A stretch of DNA of 44,485 nt from an uncultured Neglectibacter sp. (GCA_947647615.1 CANSKS010000020.1:1-44485), one strand, 5' to 3'. Shown: positions 8,652-17,024, counted from the stretch's first letter. Translations and numbers: made by a program. Notes: generated by a model not told the origin, from the sequence alone.

Positions 8652-10397
8652 ATGAAATTCAAACACATGCGGAGCCGAATCGCCTTTTATATGCTCACTG
8701 TTACCCTTACGGCACTGGTCTTCTGTTGGCTTATTCTCTTTTTCTATTTCCGTGAAACTTTAAGCCGGCAGGCCATAAACGATTATTATGCCATGATCTC
8801 TCAATTCGCTTCGAAAATAGACCGTGATTATTCCTATGTGACCGATTACACGGCGGTAGTAGTTTATGACGATCCCCTTTTAGATGCTTTAGACAGGTAT
8901 GAAAACGAAACAGGGTTCTGGAAATTTTCCGCTCAGAGGGAAATCGATGAACGGCTGGCCAATTATATGCTTTTGACCCAAGACATCATCTACGATATGT
9001 ATGTGGTAAACCGGGAAGGCACCTACTCTATTAGTAGCTATGGAAGGCATTCCGAACTTTTAGCGGAAAGCTGGTTCCAAGATGTCCTTGTTTCCGGAGG
9101 AGGAATGACTGGTTTTCACCAGACCATCAATAACGCGGTGACGCACCAGAAGCTGATTACCTTCAGTTATGTCCGCCCATTGGTAAAGCTGGATAGCTCT
9201 TTTGAAGTATTGGGGTACCTGGTGGTGGATTTTTCTATAGACCACATGTTTTGGAATTCTTCTGACCTGGAAGATGGCTACTTTATTGCAGATGAGGCCG
9301 GGGTTTTCTTTTCCAAAACCAGGGGAAAGCCTGTAGAGCTTCCCCTGGAAAACCTTTCTGCCTCTTCCGTAGAGTTTTATCAAGGGCAATATTACTGCAA
9401 GGCCTATATGGAACATTTTGGAAAATACTTTGTAGGGCTGCTGGATCAATCGGTCATTGACTATGCTATGAGCGGCAGTATAAGGCTTATGAGCTTAAGC
9501 TTGTGCTGCGGTATTTTGATTACCTTAGCAGCGGTGATCTTTCTTTCCAAAAGCATGACAAAGCCTGTTCTATTATTGACAGATGGAATGAAAAAAGCTG
9601 TTGGCAGCAGATTTCAAAGGCAGCTTCCTCTTTCCGGCCGAGACGAGCTTTCGGAATTGACAGAAATATTTAATGGTATGCAGGCAGATATTCGTGAGCT
9701 TATGGAGCAAAATGAACAGATCTATAAACGGGACAGAGACCTGCGGCTAAAATATTATATGTCGAAGATCAACCCCCATTTTCTTTACAATTCTTTAAAC
9801 TGTATTATCTACCTTACGAGAAAGGAGCTTTATTCTGAACTTATCCCCTTCACCCGGGCGCTGATCTCTATTTTGCGGAGGAATATCGCCATGGGCGACG
9901 CGCCTATTTCTTTAAAAGAGGAAGAGGAATACTTGCGAAATTATTTTGAAATCTTAAAATATCGGTATAACGACAGCGTTTTCCTGGAACTAAAGATTCC
10001 CCGGGAATTGGAGGATTGCAGCATACAACCTATGATTTTATACCCGTTGGTAGAAAACGCCATATTTCACGGGATAGCTCCTTCCGGGCAAAAGGGAACG
10101 GTAGAGGTAGAGATTCGAGAAAAAGAGGGCAGGGTGCTTTTTTTGGTGAAGGATAACGGAATTGGGATTTCTGAGGCCCGCAAAAAAGAAGTGCGGGATT
10201 ACCTTTCCGACAGCGAAAACCGCAGTATTTATGGAAGCATTGGTTTAAAAAACGTGAACGACAGGCTGCGGCTGCTTTATACTTCCTGCGCAGGGCTTTC
10301 CCTTTGGAGCGAGGAAGGGAAGGGGACAACCATCACCTTTTCTATAGAAAAGCAGGAGCTGTACCATACTTCCGCAGCATCCTCCCCCGATGCATGA
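8652..10397 (+). CDS. YesM-type sensor histidine kinase
   Basis: This 581-residue membrane kinase has an N-terminal transmembrane helix (about 12-33), an extracellular sensing region of some 240 residues (Cache-like by position), a second transmembrane helix (about 278-298), a HAMP segment, and a His_kinase domain with phospho-accepting H376 in NPHFLYNSLN. The ATPase domain carries the N box YPLVENAIFHG and the G boxes DNGIGI and GSIGLKNVNDRL. It is cognate to the preceding YesN-like regulator: the genes are separated by two bases and the kinase has only a weak ribosome-binding site, so it is probably translationally coupled. It presumably senses extracellular sugar or the loaded binding protein. 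Confidence 0.9.
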   Translation: MKFKHMRSRIAFYMLTVTLTALVFCWLILFFYFRETLSRQAINDYYAMISQFASKIDRDYSYVTDYTAVVVYDDPLLDALDRYENETGFWKFSAQREIDERLANYMLLTQDIIYDMYVVNREGTYSISSYGRHSELLAESWFQDVLVSGGGMTGFHQTINNAVTHQKLITFSYVRPLVKLDSSFEVLGYLVVDFSIDHMFWNSSDLEDGYFIADEAGVFFSKTRGKPVELPLENLSASSVEFYQGQYYCKAYMEHFGKYFVGLLDQSVIDYAMSGSIRLMSLSLCCGILITLAAVIFLSKSMTKPVLLLTDGMKKAVGSRFQRQLPLSGRDELSELTEIFNGMQADIRELMEQNEQIYKRDRDLRLKYYMSKINPHFLYNSLNCIIYLTRKELYSELIPFTRALISILRRNIAMGDAPISLKEEEEYLRNYFEILKYRYNDSVFLELKIPRELEDCSIQPMILYPLVENAIFHGIAPSGQKGTVEVEIREKEGRVLFLVKDNGIGISEARKKEVRDYLSDSENRSIYGSIGLKNVNDRLRLLYTSCAGLSLWSEEGKGTTITFSIEKQELYHTSAASSPDA

Positions 10398-10587
10398 GAG
10401 AAAACAGGACCAAAAACAGAAGGAGATTTGGCTCTTGAACCTGTAAGTTTTTCAACTGGAATTTTGGGGATTTACATGACAATCTCCTCGCTTGGCCCTA
10501 GGTTTTTCTCGAGACCTTTACGGGTTAGAGATGGAAAGATTTCATATTTTTGTATCGTAAAAAACGCAAAAAATGCAGGAATGATAA
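10398..10587. other. Intergenic stretch without a convincing gene
   Basis: A 64-codon open frame from a TTG at 10428 exists, but its start lies only two bases after AGAAGGAGA and its product resembles nothing I know. I see a long-range 7-bp pairing (GGAGATT near 10422 with AATCTCC near 10481) and no clear terminator for the kinase gene. Confidence 0.4.
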
Positions 10588-10616
10588 TTGACTTCTTCAC
10601 AAATTTCTCTCATAAT
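10588..10616 (+). promoter_or_regulatory. Promoter of the acetyltransferase gene
   Basis: TTGACT (10588-10593), 17 bp, CATAAT (10611-10616). Each box differs from consensus at one position. It lies 32 bp before the start codon. Confidence 0.65.
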
Positions 10617-10648
10617 GAATGAAAAATACTGAATTTGGAGGCTGCAAA

Positions 10649-11197
10649 ATGAAAAGGACCGTTCAACCTGTTTCCGAAGAGTATCGCTCAGCGGTTTTGG
10701 ACTTGGTGGAGAAGGTCTTTACTGAGCATGAAAACGCTCAAGAAGGAGCGATGGTTCGGGCGTTGGTGGAAGAGATACGAAGGAAGAAATATTACCTTCC
10801 GGAATTGGAGCTTATGATGGGTGACGAAGCCGGAGAGGCCATAGGTTACGCCATGTTCTCCCGCTTTCATCTCGAGGGAAAATACGAAGACCAGCTGCTC
10901 CTATTGAGCCCGGTAGCGGTAAAAACGGAATTGCAGCGCCAACATATTTCAAAGGAATTGATCGAATACGGATTCACAAAGGCTGCGGATATGGGATACC
11001 AGGTTGTCCTTGTGGAGGGCGATCCCCAAAATTACAGGGCGAGGGGCTTTGTGACAGCCGCAAAATACCAAATTTTTCCCAGTGAAAAGATTCATCTTCC
11101 CCATATCGATTGTTTGATGGTGCGGGAGCTTGTGCCAAATGCCCTGCAGCATATCAGCGGCATAGTGGATTACAGCTTCTATGAGACGCTGTCCTAG
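10649..11197 (+). CDS. GNAT-family N-acetyltransferase
   Basis: This is a 182-residue cytoplasmic acetyl-CoA-dependent acetyltransferase with the whole GNAT fold: an N-terminal strand/helix segment, LLLLSPVAVKTELQRQHIS in place of the usual V-x-P-x-x-Q/R-G-x-G/A acetyl-CoA loop (with Q-R-Q-H-I-S, a somewhat degenerate R/Q-x-x-G-x-G/A), then VVLVEGDPQNYRARGFVTA matching the late strand and FYxRxGF motif. The acceptor substrate is unknown. The ATG at 10649 is preceded by TTGGAGG. An upstream in-frame ATG at 10619 lies within the predicted transcription start region. The gene is monocistronic and ends at a hairpin at 11228. Confidence 0.8.
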   Translation: MKRTVQPVSEEYRSAVLDLVEKVFTEHENAQEGAMVRALVEEIRRKKYYLPELELMMGDEAGEAIGYAMFSRFHLEGKYEDQLLLLSPVAVKTELQRQHISKELIEYGFTKAADMGYQVVLVEGDPQNYRARGFVTAAKYQIFPSEKIHLPHIDCLMVRELVPNALQHISGIVDYSFYETLS

Positions 11198-11227
11198 ACT
11201 GGCACCGGTTTCGCAAGCTTATATGTA

Positions 11228-11275
11228 AACATCTCACAACAGGAGATTGGTTTCCGGCTGTGAGATGTTCTGTTT
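11228..11275. terminator. Hairpin between the acetyltransferase and a decayed regulator
   Basis: An 11-bp perfect stem (AACATCTCACA at 11228-11238, TGTGAGATGTT at 11259-11269) with a 20-nt loop is followed by CTGTTTC. It is probably the terminator of the acetyltransferase gene. It also marks the exact point where similarity of the neighbouring pseudogene stops. Confidence 0.5.
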
Positions 11276-11486
11276 CAATAGCTTTGCCGTAATCCTTTTC
11301 GGCGAAGAGCTCGCCTTGGAACATCAAATACTGTGCTTCCGGCAGGGTGATAATGTCAAACCCATCCGGGAGGCTGCCGTCGTAATCGACAGCGGACTCC
11401 ACCCCCTGCACATATGCCGAGGTGTTAGGTTTTCGGTATGCTGCGGGCAGCCACAGGCATACCGGCTCACCGCAGAGGGAATGCAT
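11276..11486 (-). pseudogene. Remnant of an AraC-family regulator effector-binding (GyrI-like) domain
   Basis: Read on the minus strand, about 68 codons resemble the C-terminal effector-binding domain of AraC/GyrI-like regulators: CLWLPAAYRKPNTSAYVQGV, then VDYDGSLPDGFDIITLPEAQ and MFQGELFAEKDYGKAIE. The DNA-binding half and the rest of the effector domain are absent, there is no plausible start signal, and similarity ends at the hairpin at 11228-11269. I read it as the residue of a deleted gene. The stretch 11487-11569 holds no recognisable gene. Confidence 0.6.
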
Positions 11487-11569
11487 TCATTTCTTTGGTG
11501 TGCGAATTCCAGAACCTTCCGGCTGGAAGGTGGGCTTGTGCCTCATTCCGTTAGGGAAAGTGGATATTT

Positions 11570-12232
11570 TTAAATCCACTCAAAGTTTTCTTTTCCGGCG
11601 CCAACTTCAAAATGGTATTTACCGATGCCCAAATCGATGCCTGCAAAGCGGCCGCTATCACAGGTAAGGGATACCTTGTTTCCGTCACCCCTGACCGTGA
11701 AAGCCTGCTTGTTTAGGGCAGTAGGAGCCAGAAGCAAGGTGTCTACGCCATCAATGAACCACTGGGGAGCAGTGCCTTTGTAGCTGCTGATTTCTGCCGC
11801 GGTTTTGGATTTATGAGGAACACCTTGCGTTTGGCCGTACCCGACAGCAAGCACGCCGTTAATACGCACAGCGCTGCTGTTCATGTTTTTCTGTGCGCCC
11901 TTGGCATTGTACATGCCACCGATCCACCAGGTATTGAGACCAAGAGTCTGTGCATACAGGATCATGTCTGCGCCGCAGTAGCCCAGCTTTTCGTCAAGGT
12001 CTGCAGAATCCGTACCGGCCAAAATAATATAATTCTTGACACCCTTGCCGAGCATCTTTGCCAAAGCACCCAAGCCATCGGCGTTCCCGGTTATAAGGGA
12101 AAGAAACAGGTTATGTGCTTGGTTGTTTTCTGTGATTCTGGTGTTCAATTTTTCCACCAAATCGCCGGGAATGGGTCTATCAATGTATTTGCGAACCATG
12201 TGCCTTTCTTTCGCCGCTTCTTTGATGTTCAT
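11570..12232 (-). CDS. Nitroreductase family protein (TM1586-like)
   Basis: This 220-residue protein begins with the nitroreductase signature KERHMVRKYIDRPIPGDLVE and later has DMILYAQTLGLNTWWIGGMY and INGVLAVGYGQTQGVPHKSK, matching the flavin-binding halves of the putative TM1586-type nitroreductases. The expected role is FMN- and NAD(P)H-dependent reduction of an unknown substrate. The ATG has an excellent AGGAGG site (minus strand). A tandem 10-bp repeat lies about 66 bp upstream of the start. It is the only gene between the decayed regulator and tRNA-Leu. Confidence 0.8.
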   Translation of the reverse strand: MNIKEAAKERHMVRKYIDRPIPGDLVEKLNTRITENNQAHNLFLSLITGNADGLGALAKMLGKGVKNYIILAGTDSADLDEKLGYCGADMILYAQTLGLNTWWIGGMYNAKGAQKNMNSSAVRINGVLAVGYGQTQGVPHKSKTAAEISSYKGTAPQWFIDGVDTLLLAPTALNKQAFTVRGDGNKVSLTCDSGRFAGIDLGIGKYHFEVGAGKENFEWI

Positions 12233-12297
12233 ATGGTTCCTCCTGCTTTTTGGTAGATGCTTTCAAACCATCATTTAAAAAATAGCACAATTTCATT

Positions 12298-12317
12298 CTG
12301 CAACGTTCTGCAACGTT
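12298..12317. promoter_or_regulatory. Tandem 10-bp repeat upstream of the nitroreductase gene
   Basis: CTGCAACGTT occurs twice head to tail (12298-12307 and 12308-12317). Each unit contains the palindrome AACGTT, and the period is one helical turn. The location, about 66 bp upstream of the nitroreductase ATG, fits a regulator-binding site. No clean promoter can be assigned around it. Confidence 0.4.
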
Positions 12318-12360
12318 TCGCGGTGCTTTCTGTAAAACACAATGATAAACGCACAATACA

Positions 12361-12398
12361 TAAAAAGTTGACAGGCTCTCTTGGCAGCCTGTCAACTT
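12361..12398 (-). terminator. Terminator of the tRNA-Leu(UAA) gene
   Basis: A 13-bp perfect stem (12365-12377 with 12386-12398) follows the tRNA 3' end on the minus strand and runs into a T-tract (CTTTTTATG read on that strand). Confidence 0.85.
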
Positions 12399-12402
12399 AT
12401 CC

Positions 12403-12489
12403 TGGTGCCGCTGACCGGACTTGAACCGGTACGATGTTTCCACCGAGGGATTTTAAGTCCCTTGTGTCTGCCTATTCCACCACAGCGGC
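12403..12489 (-). tRNA. tRNA-Leu (anticodon UAA)
   Basis: Read on the minus strand, the 87-nt gene starts GCCGCTG and ends CAGCGGC-A-CCA, a full 7-bp acceptor stem with an encoded CCA. The anticodon arm is AGGGA-CTTAAAA-TCCCT (anticodon TAA), the T arm contains GGTTCAAGTCC, and a long variable arm is present as expected for leucine tRNA. A strong terminator follows. Confidence 0.96.
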
Positions 12490-12576
12490 AATTTAACTTA
12501 TTTATATTATCATAAGAAATAAGAAAAATCAAGAGGATAAATTAGAAAAAAGCTGTGAAAATTTTATGCCTTCCCT

Positions 12577-12605
12577 TTGCTTTTAGAGATGAGATATAGT
12601 ATACT
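12577..12605 (+). promoter_or_regulatory. Promoter of the glucokinase-galM operon
   Basis: TTGCTT (12577-12582), 17-bp spacer, TATACT (12600-12605). A leader of about 50 nt precedes the glucokinase ribosome-binding site. Confidence 0.65.
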
Positions 12606-12662
12606 AAAAAGTAGTTGGGGACACCCATAAATATTATTTACCTGATAAAGGAGTTTAAGATC

Positions 12663-13616
12663 ATGTATTATCTCGGTATTGACCTTGGCGGCACCAACAT
12701 AGCGGTGGGCGTAGTAAACGACAATAATGAGATCGTTGCCCGCGCCTCCACAAAGACGAAAGTAGAAACAGCGGAGCAAGTAGCCGACGGCATGGCGGAA
12801 ACAGCCCGTATGGCCTTGACCAATGCCGGTCTCACTTTGGCCGATGTGGAATGGGCTGGTATTGGTTCTCCCGGCAGTGCCAACCAGGAAACAGGCATCA
12901 TTGAATATGCCAACAACTTACCTTTTAAAAACACACCTTTGCGCCAGATGCTTTCTGACCGTTTGGAAGGGAAAAAGGTTTTCTTGGAAAATGACGCCAA
13001 CGCCGCGGCTGTGGGAGAATACATGGCCGGCGCGCTCAAGGGTGCAAAAAATGCCATTGCCATCACTTTGGGCACCGGCTTGGGCGGCGGTGTCATCATT
13101 GACCATAAGGTGTATTCCGGCAGCAACTATGCCGGCGGCGAGTTGGGCCATACCGTTATTGTGAAGGACGGCCGTCCCTGCACCTGCGGACGTAAAGGCT
13201 GCTGGGAGACCTATGCTTCCGCCACCGGACTCATTAAAACAACGAAAATTCATATGGAAAAGGCCCCGAAGGATTCCGTCCTGTGTCAGATGGTAGAGGG
13301 GGATATCAACCGTGTGAGCGGGCGTACTGCTTTCGATGCTATGCGTAAGGGCGATCCCATTGCCAAAGAGATTGTAGACGAGTTTATCACCGATCTCAGT
13401 GTGGGCTGTGTCAATATGATCAACATTTTCCAGCCGGACATTTTCTGTGTGGGCGGCGGAATTTGCAACGAAGGCGAAACTTTGCTGGCTCCGGTACGGG
13501 AGTATGTGGCCAGGGAACAATATGCTATGAACGCCGCAAAGAAAACCGTGATCTGCAAGGCTCAGCTGGGCAATGATGCCGGTATTATTGGTGCGGCATT
13601 GTTGGGAAAAATGTGA
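12663..13616 (+). CDS. glcK: Glucokinase (ROK family)
   Basis: This 317-residue cytoplasmic kinase should phosphorylate glucose with ATP. The N-terminal LGIDLGGTNIAVGVV is the ATP-phosphate loop, NDANAAAVGEY and ITLGTGLGGGVIID follow, and the zinc-binding ROK motif CTCGRKGCWE has its cysteines at 173, 175 and 180. Length is normal for the family. The ATG at 12663 has AAAGGAG nine bases upstream. The open frame extends 48 bases further 5', but that part lies in the promoter-proximal leader. It forms an operon with galM, 34 bp downstream, suggesting joint handling of glucose released from oligosaccharides. Confidence 0.92.
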   Translation: MYYLGIDLGGTNIAVGVVNDNNEIVARASTKTKVETAEQVADGMAETARMALTNAGLTLADVEWAGIGSPGSANQETGIIEYANNLPFKNTPLRQMLSDRLEGKKVFLENDANAAAVGEYMAGALKGAKNAIAITLGTGLGGGVIIDHKVYSGSNYAGGELGHTVIVKDGRPCTCGRKGCWETYASATGLIKTTKIHMEKAPKDSVLCQMVEGDINRVSGRTAFDAMRKGDPIAKEIVDEFITDLSVGCVNMINIFQPDIFCVGGGICNEGETLLAPVREYVAREQYAMNAAKKTVICKAQLGNDAGIIGAALLGKM

Positions 13617-13650
13617 GACTTTCTGAAATTGAAGGTGGAGGAATAGCAAA

Positions 13651-14694
13651 ATGTCTGTGACAAAAACTTTGTTTGGAAAGCTGGCAGATGGCAGAGAAGT
13701 GGAAGCCTACACCCTGGAAAATGCAGATGGTATGCGGGTAACGGTTACACCCTACGGTTGCCGTATTCTAAGTCTGCTGGCAAAAGACAAAAATGGAAGC
13801 CTTGGAGATGTGGTGCTGGGTCATAATACTTTGGAGGAATATTTTGGCGATTTCCATGGAACTCTGGTAGGGCGCTATGCCAACCGTATTGGCGATGCAA
13901 GATTTACGTTAAACGGTAAAACCTACGAGCTTGCCAAAAACGATGGCAGGAATACCCTTCATGGAGGGCCGGGCGGTTACCACCAGGTGTTGTGGGAGGT
14001 AAAGGCAATAAAAGACGACAAAGAGCCTTCCATTTGCTTCTCTCATATAAGTCCCGATGGGGACGAGGGGTATCCGGGAACGCTTTCCATGAACGTCACC
14101 TACACGCTCACTGCTGGAAACGGCCTGGTACTGGAATATGAGGCTACCTGCGACCAGGAAACGCCTTTTAACCCCACAAACCATTCGTTTTTCAACCTTT
14201 CTGGCGATTGTCAAAAGGAAGTGTTGGAAACTGACTTGGCCATTTATGCCAAGTCAGTTACCGCGGTCACTGACGACCTGATCCCCACCGGAGAACTGCT
14301 TCCCGTAGCAGGCGGTCCCTTGGATTTCACCGCGCCCAAAAAGCTGGGGAAAGATATGTTCGCGGAAGATCACCTCATCCAGCTTTGCGGCGGCTTCGAT
14401 CACAATTTCTGTGCCGATGGCCAAGGCTTCCGCAAGATTGCCGAAGCTTATGAACCGGAAAGCGGCCGGGTGATGGAGGTGTTTACCGACATGCCGGGTG
14501 TGCAGCTTTTCACCTTTAATAAGGCTGGGGGAAGCAAGGGCAAGGATGGCAAGGAAATGAGGCCTCACACTGCTTTTTGCCTGGAAACCCAGTTTTATCC
14601 CGATTCCGTAAACCACGAGAATTTCCCCTTCCGGTACTTGAAGCCCGGAGAGCCGTTTACCACCAAAACGGAGTATCGCTTTTCTGTAAAATAA
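13651..14694 (+). CDS. galM: Aldose 1-epimerase (mutarotase)
   Basis: This 347-residue enzyme interconverts the alpha and beta anomers of aldoses. It shows the family segments GRYANRIGDARFTLNGKTY and NDGRNTLHGGPGG, the catalytic histidine in NPTNHSFFNLSG and the catalytic glutamate in CLETQFYPDSVNH. No signal peptide is present. The ribosome-binding site GGTGGAGG precedes the ATG. It follows glucokinase in one operon and ends at a strong terminator (14703-14742), so its likely role is to supply the proper glucose anomer for phosphorylation. Confidence 0.93.
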   Translation: MSVTKTLFGKLADGREVEAYTLENADGMRVTVTPYGCRILSLLAKDKNGSLGDVVLGHNTLEEYFGDFHGTLVGRYANRIGDARFTLNGKTYELAKNDGRNTLHGGPGGYHQVLWEVKAIKDDKEPSICFSHISPDGDEGYPGTLSMNVTYTLTAGNGLVLEYEATCDQETPFNPTNHSFFNLSGDCQKEVLETDLAIYAKSVTAVTDDLIPTGELLPVAGGPLDFTAPKKLGKDMFAEDHLIQLCGGFDHNFCADGQGFRKIAEAYEPESGRVMEVFTDMPGVQLFTFNKAGGSKGKDGKEMRPHTAFCLETQFYPDSVNHENFPFRYLKPGEPFTTKTEYRFSVK

Positions 14695-14702
14695 GTCTTT
14701 TG

Positions 14703-14742
14703 AAAGGCGCGCCGCTGGGAAAGCCCGCGGCGCGCCTTTTTC
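14703..14742 (+). terminator. Intrinsic terminator after galM
   Basis: A 10-bp GC-only stem (GGCGCGCCGC at 14706-14715, GCGGCGCGCC at 14727-14736) is followed by TTTTT. The AAA before the stem could extend it. Confidence 0.9.
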
Positions 14743-14765
14743 ATAGAAACGAAAGGATGGTCCTT

Positions 14766-15194
14766 GTGAAAAAACAGGAAAAACAGGAAAAATCCTGTGG
14801 TGCTGTCGTTTATCGCAATGGGGAAAAGGGCTTGGAAATCCTGCTGATCCAGCATAAAAACGGCGGCCACTGGGCGTTTCCAAAGGGACATGTGGAGAAA
14901 AAGGAAACAGAAGAGGAAACCGCCCGACGAGAGATTCGGGAGGAGACCGGACTGAAAGTGGAACTGGACACAGGCTTTCGCGCCGTAACCACCTATTCCC
15001 CGAAGCCCAATGTGATGAAGGATGTCATCTATTTTGCCGCCTGTGCGAAAAAGGGTGAGTGGAAGGCCCAGGAAGAAGAGATTTTGAAAATCTGTTGGGA
15101 AACGCCGGAATCTGCCCTGGATATGGTGACATATGAAAGCGATAAAGAAATTTTGCGGAAATTCCTGGCTTACAGGGAGGAGATTTCCCAATAG
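14766..15194 (+). CDS. Nudix hydrolase, probable diadenosine-tetraphosphatase type
   Basis: This 142-residue cytoplasmic hydrolase of nucleoside-diphosphate linkages has a complete Nudix box from GHVEKKETEEET through REIREETGL. CGAVVYRNGEKGLEILLIQH and WAFPKGH in front are typical of the Ap4A hydrolase/RppH-like branch. The first ATG (14757) directly abuts GAAAGG and leaves no room for ribosome binding, so the in-frame GTG at 14766, eight bases after GAAAGGA, is the more likely start. It lies right after the galM terminator with no separate promoter that I can see. A terminator follows the stop. Confidence 0.88.
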   Translation: MKKQEKQEKSCGAVVYRNGEKGLEILLIQHKNGGHWAFPKGHVEKKETEEETARREIREETGLKVELDTGFRAVTTYSPKPNVMKDVIYFAACAKKGEWKAQEEEILKICWETPESALDMVTYESDKEILRKFLAYREEISQ

Positions 15195-15216
15195 CCGTTT
15201 TTTGCAATACACAAAG

Positions 15217-15257
15217 TAGCGAGCCGCTTCCCAAGAAAAGCAGCCCGCTATTTTTTA
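15217..15257 (+). terminator. Terminator between the Nudix gene and prfC
   Basis: An imperfect stem of about 12 bp (15217-15229 with 15238-15250, two mismatches) is followed by ATTTTTT on the plus strand. It sits between convergent genes and may serve both, though the T-run on the minus side is weaker. Confidence 0.65.
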
Positions 15258-15260
15258 TAT

Positions 15261-16856
15261 TCAATTTCTGCTAAATTCGGAAAGCAATAATCCCTCGTTG
15301 TGCTCTAAAGCCCAGTTAATGCTCCATTGGTTTGAAAACAGCAAAAGGTAACGGCCTTTTGTATCCTGTACCTTTTTGGTGTCGGAAGTGAGATTTAGTC
15401 TTTTTAGTTCAATCTCCTCGTTGTCAATCCACCGGATAAATTGGAAAGGTAGCGTCTGCATGGAAATTTCTACGTTATACTCATTTTCCATACGGTATTG
15501 GAAGACATCGAACTGCAGAGTGCCCACTACGCCCACAATGATCTCCTCCATACCGGAATCGATCTCTTGGAAAATCTGGATGGCGCCTTCCTGGGCAATT
15601 TGGGTGGCACCTTTTACAAACTGCTTGCGCTTCATGGTGTCTTTTTGCCGCACCAGGCTGAAGAGTTCCGGTGCGAAGGTGGGAATCCCCTCAAAGGTAA
15701 TCTTTTTCCCGGGCGAACACAGGGTATCACCAATAGAGAAAATGCCAGGGTCGAATACGCCGATGATGTCCCCGGCGTAGGCTTCTTCGATGATTTCCCG
15801 GCTTTGGGCCATCAGCTGTTGGGGCTGGGAAAGCTTGATTTTTCGTCCACCCTGTACATGTTCAACTTCCATGCCCTTTTCAAATTTGCCGCTGCAAATT
15901 CGAATAAAGGCGATCCTGTCCCGGTGAGCCTTGTTCATGTTGGCCTGGATTTTGAAGACAAAGGCAGAAAAAGCACTGTCAAAAGGATCTACCTGTTCTT
16001 GGGCAGTATTCCGCGCCAAAGGCGGCGTGGTCAAATGCAGGAAGCTTTCCAAAAAGGGTTCTACACCGAAATTGGTCAAAGCGGAACCAAAGAAAACAGG
16101 AGAAAGCTTGCCGTGACGAATCTTTTCCAGGTTGAAATCGTAGCCGGCCCCATCCAGAAGTTCCACATCCTCTTGAAGCTGGCCGTAGAGGTTTTCACCG
16201 ATCAGAGATTTTAAGGCAGGGTCTTCCAAAGAGTAATCGGTCTCCTTGGCTTCTTTACGGCCCGCAGTTCCTTCTTCCGGCTCAAAGGTAAGCACTTTTC
16301 CCTTTTTTCGGTCATATACTCCTTTGAAGTCTACACCGGAGCCTATGGGCCAGTTCATGGGATAGGTGCCAATCCCCAACTCTTTTTCTACTTCGTCCAA
16401 CAGGTCGTAGGGGTTTTGAGATTCCCGGTCCATCTTATTGATAAATGTGAAAATGGGAATATCCCGCATGACGCATACCTTAAAAAGCTTTCTGGTTTGA
16501 GCCTCAACACCTTTGGAAGCGTCAATTACCATCACGGCGGAATCGGCCGCCATCAGGGTACGGTAGGTGTCTTCCGAGAAATCCTGGTGGCCGGGCGTGT
16601 CCAAAATATTGATGCAAAACCCGTCATATTGAAATTGCATGACAGAAGAGGTGACAGAAATTCCCCTTTGCTTTTCAATCTCCATCCAGTCAGATACCGC
16701 ATGGCGGGAATTGCGTTTCCCTTTTACCATACCTGCCAGGGTAATAGCCCCTCCATAGAGCAGAAATTTTTCCGTTAAAGTGGTTTTTCCCGCATCGGGA
16801 TGGGAGATGATGGCGAAGGTTCGCCGGCGGTTTATCTCGGTTTGGTAGTCAGGCAA
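15261..16856 (-). CDS. prfC: Peptide chain release factor 3
   Basis: This translational GTPase (531 residues) recycles release factors RF1/RF2 from the ribosome after termination. G-domain motifs are SHPDAGKTT, DTPGHQDF and NKMDR, followed by the EF-Tu-like domain II and the RF3-specific C-terminal domain. Start choice: the open frame runs to 16937 and contains an ATG at 16901, but that ATG overlaps the -10 box of a near-perfect promoter (16900-16928) and could not be in the transcript body. The TTG at 16856, nine bases after AAAGGAAGG, gives a length matching the family (about 530). Confidence 0.93.
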   Translation of the reverse strand: MPDYQTEINRRRTFAIISHPDAGKTTLTEKFLLYGGAITLAGMVKGKRNSRHAVSDWMEIEKQRGISVTSSVMQFQYDGFCINILDTPGHQDFSEDTYRTLMAADSAVMVIDASKGVEAQTRKLFKVCVMRDIPIFTFINKMDRESQNPYDLLDEVEKELGIGTYPMNWPIGSGVDFKGVYDRKKGKVLTFEPEEGTAGRKEAKETDYSLEDPALKSLIGENLYGQLQEDVELLDGAGYDFNLEKIRHGKLSPVFFGSALTNFGVEPFLESFLHLTTPPLARNTAQEQVDPFDSAFSAFVFKIQANMNKAHRDRIAFIRICSGKFEKGMEVEHVQGGRKIKLSQPQQLMAQSREIIEEAYAGDIIGVFDPGIFSIGDTLCSPGKKITFEGIPTFAPELFSLVRQKDTMKRKQFVKGATQIAQEGAIQIFQEIDSGMEEIIVGVVGTLQFDVFQYRMENEYNVEISMQTLPFQFIRWIDNEEIELKRLNLTSDTKKVQDTKGRYLLLFSNQWSINWALEHNEGLLLSEFSRN

Positions 16857-16899
16857 TGAAAACGGCCTTCCTTTCTCAGCAGATTGTTGTTGGTCCCTC

Positions 16900-16928
16900 A
16901 TTATAGCATAAGGCTTAAGAAAATTCAA
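16900..16928 (-). promoter_or_regulatory. Promoter of prfC
   Basis: On the minus strand: TTGAAT (16923-16928), 17 bp, extended -10 TGC-TATAAT (16900-16905 for the hexamer). Its position forces the prfC start to be downstream of the apparent ATG at 16901. Confidence 0.85.
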
Positions 16929-16940
16929 CACTGCCAACCT

Positions 16941-16971
16941 TTGACAGGTTTCTCTTTTCTAACATGGTAAT
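16941..16971 (+). promoter_or_regulatory. Possible promoter of the surface-protein operon
   Basis: A perfect TTGACA (16941-16946) is followed 19 bp later by GGTAAT (16966-16971). The spacer is long and the -10 is weak, so this is tentative. It is divergent from the prfC promoter. Confidence 0.35.
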
Positions 16972-17024
16972 TTTTTAGAAAGACGAACTTCTAAACCTAT
17001 AGGAAAAAAGGAGAATGTTTCATC

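Noticed and set aside
10428-10622. 64-codon ORF between the histidine kinase and acetyltransferase genes
   Set aside because: Its TTG start is only two bases from the possible ribosome-binding site, its product is unrecognisable, and its end overlaps the next gene's promoter.
12918-13649. 243-codon minus-strand open frame opposite glucokinase
   Set aside because: Shadow of a GC-biased real gene. The plus-strand product has full ROK motifs and the antisense product matches nothing.
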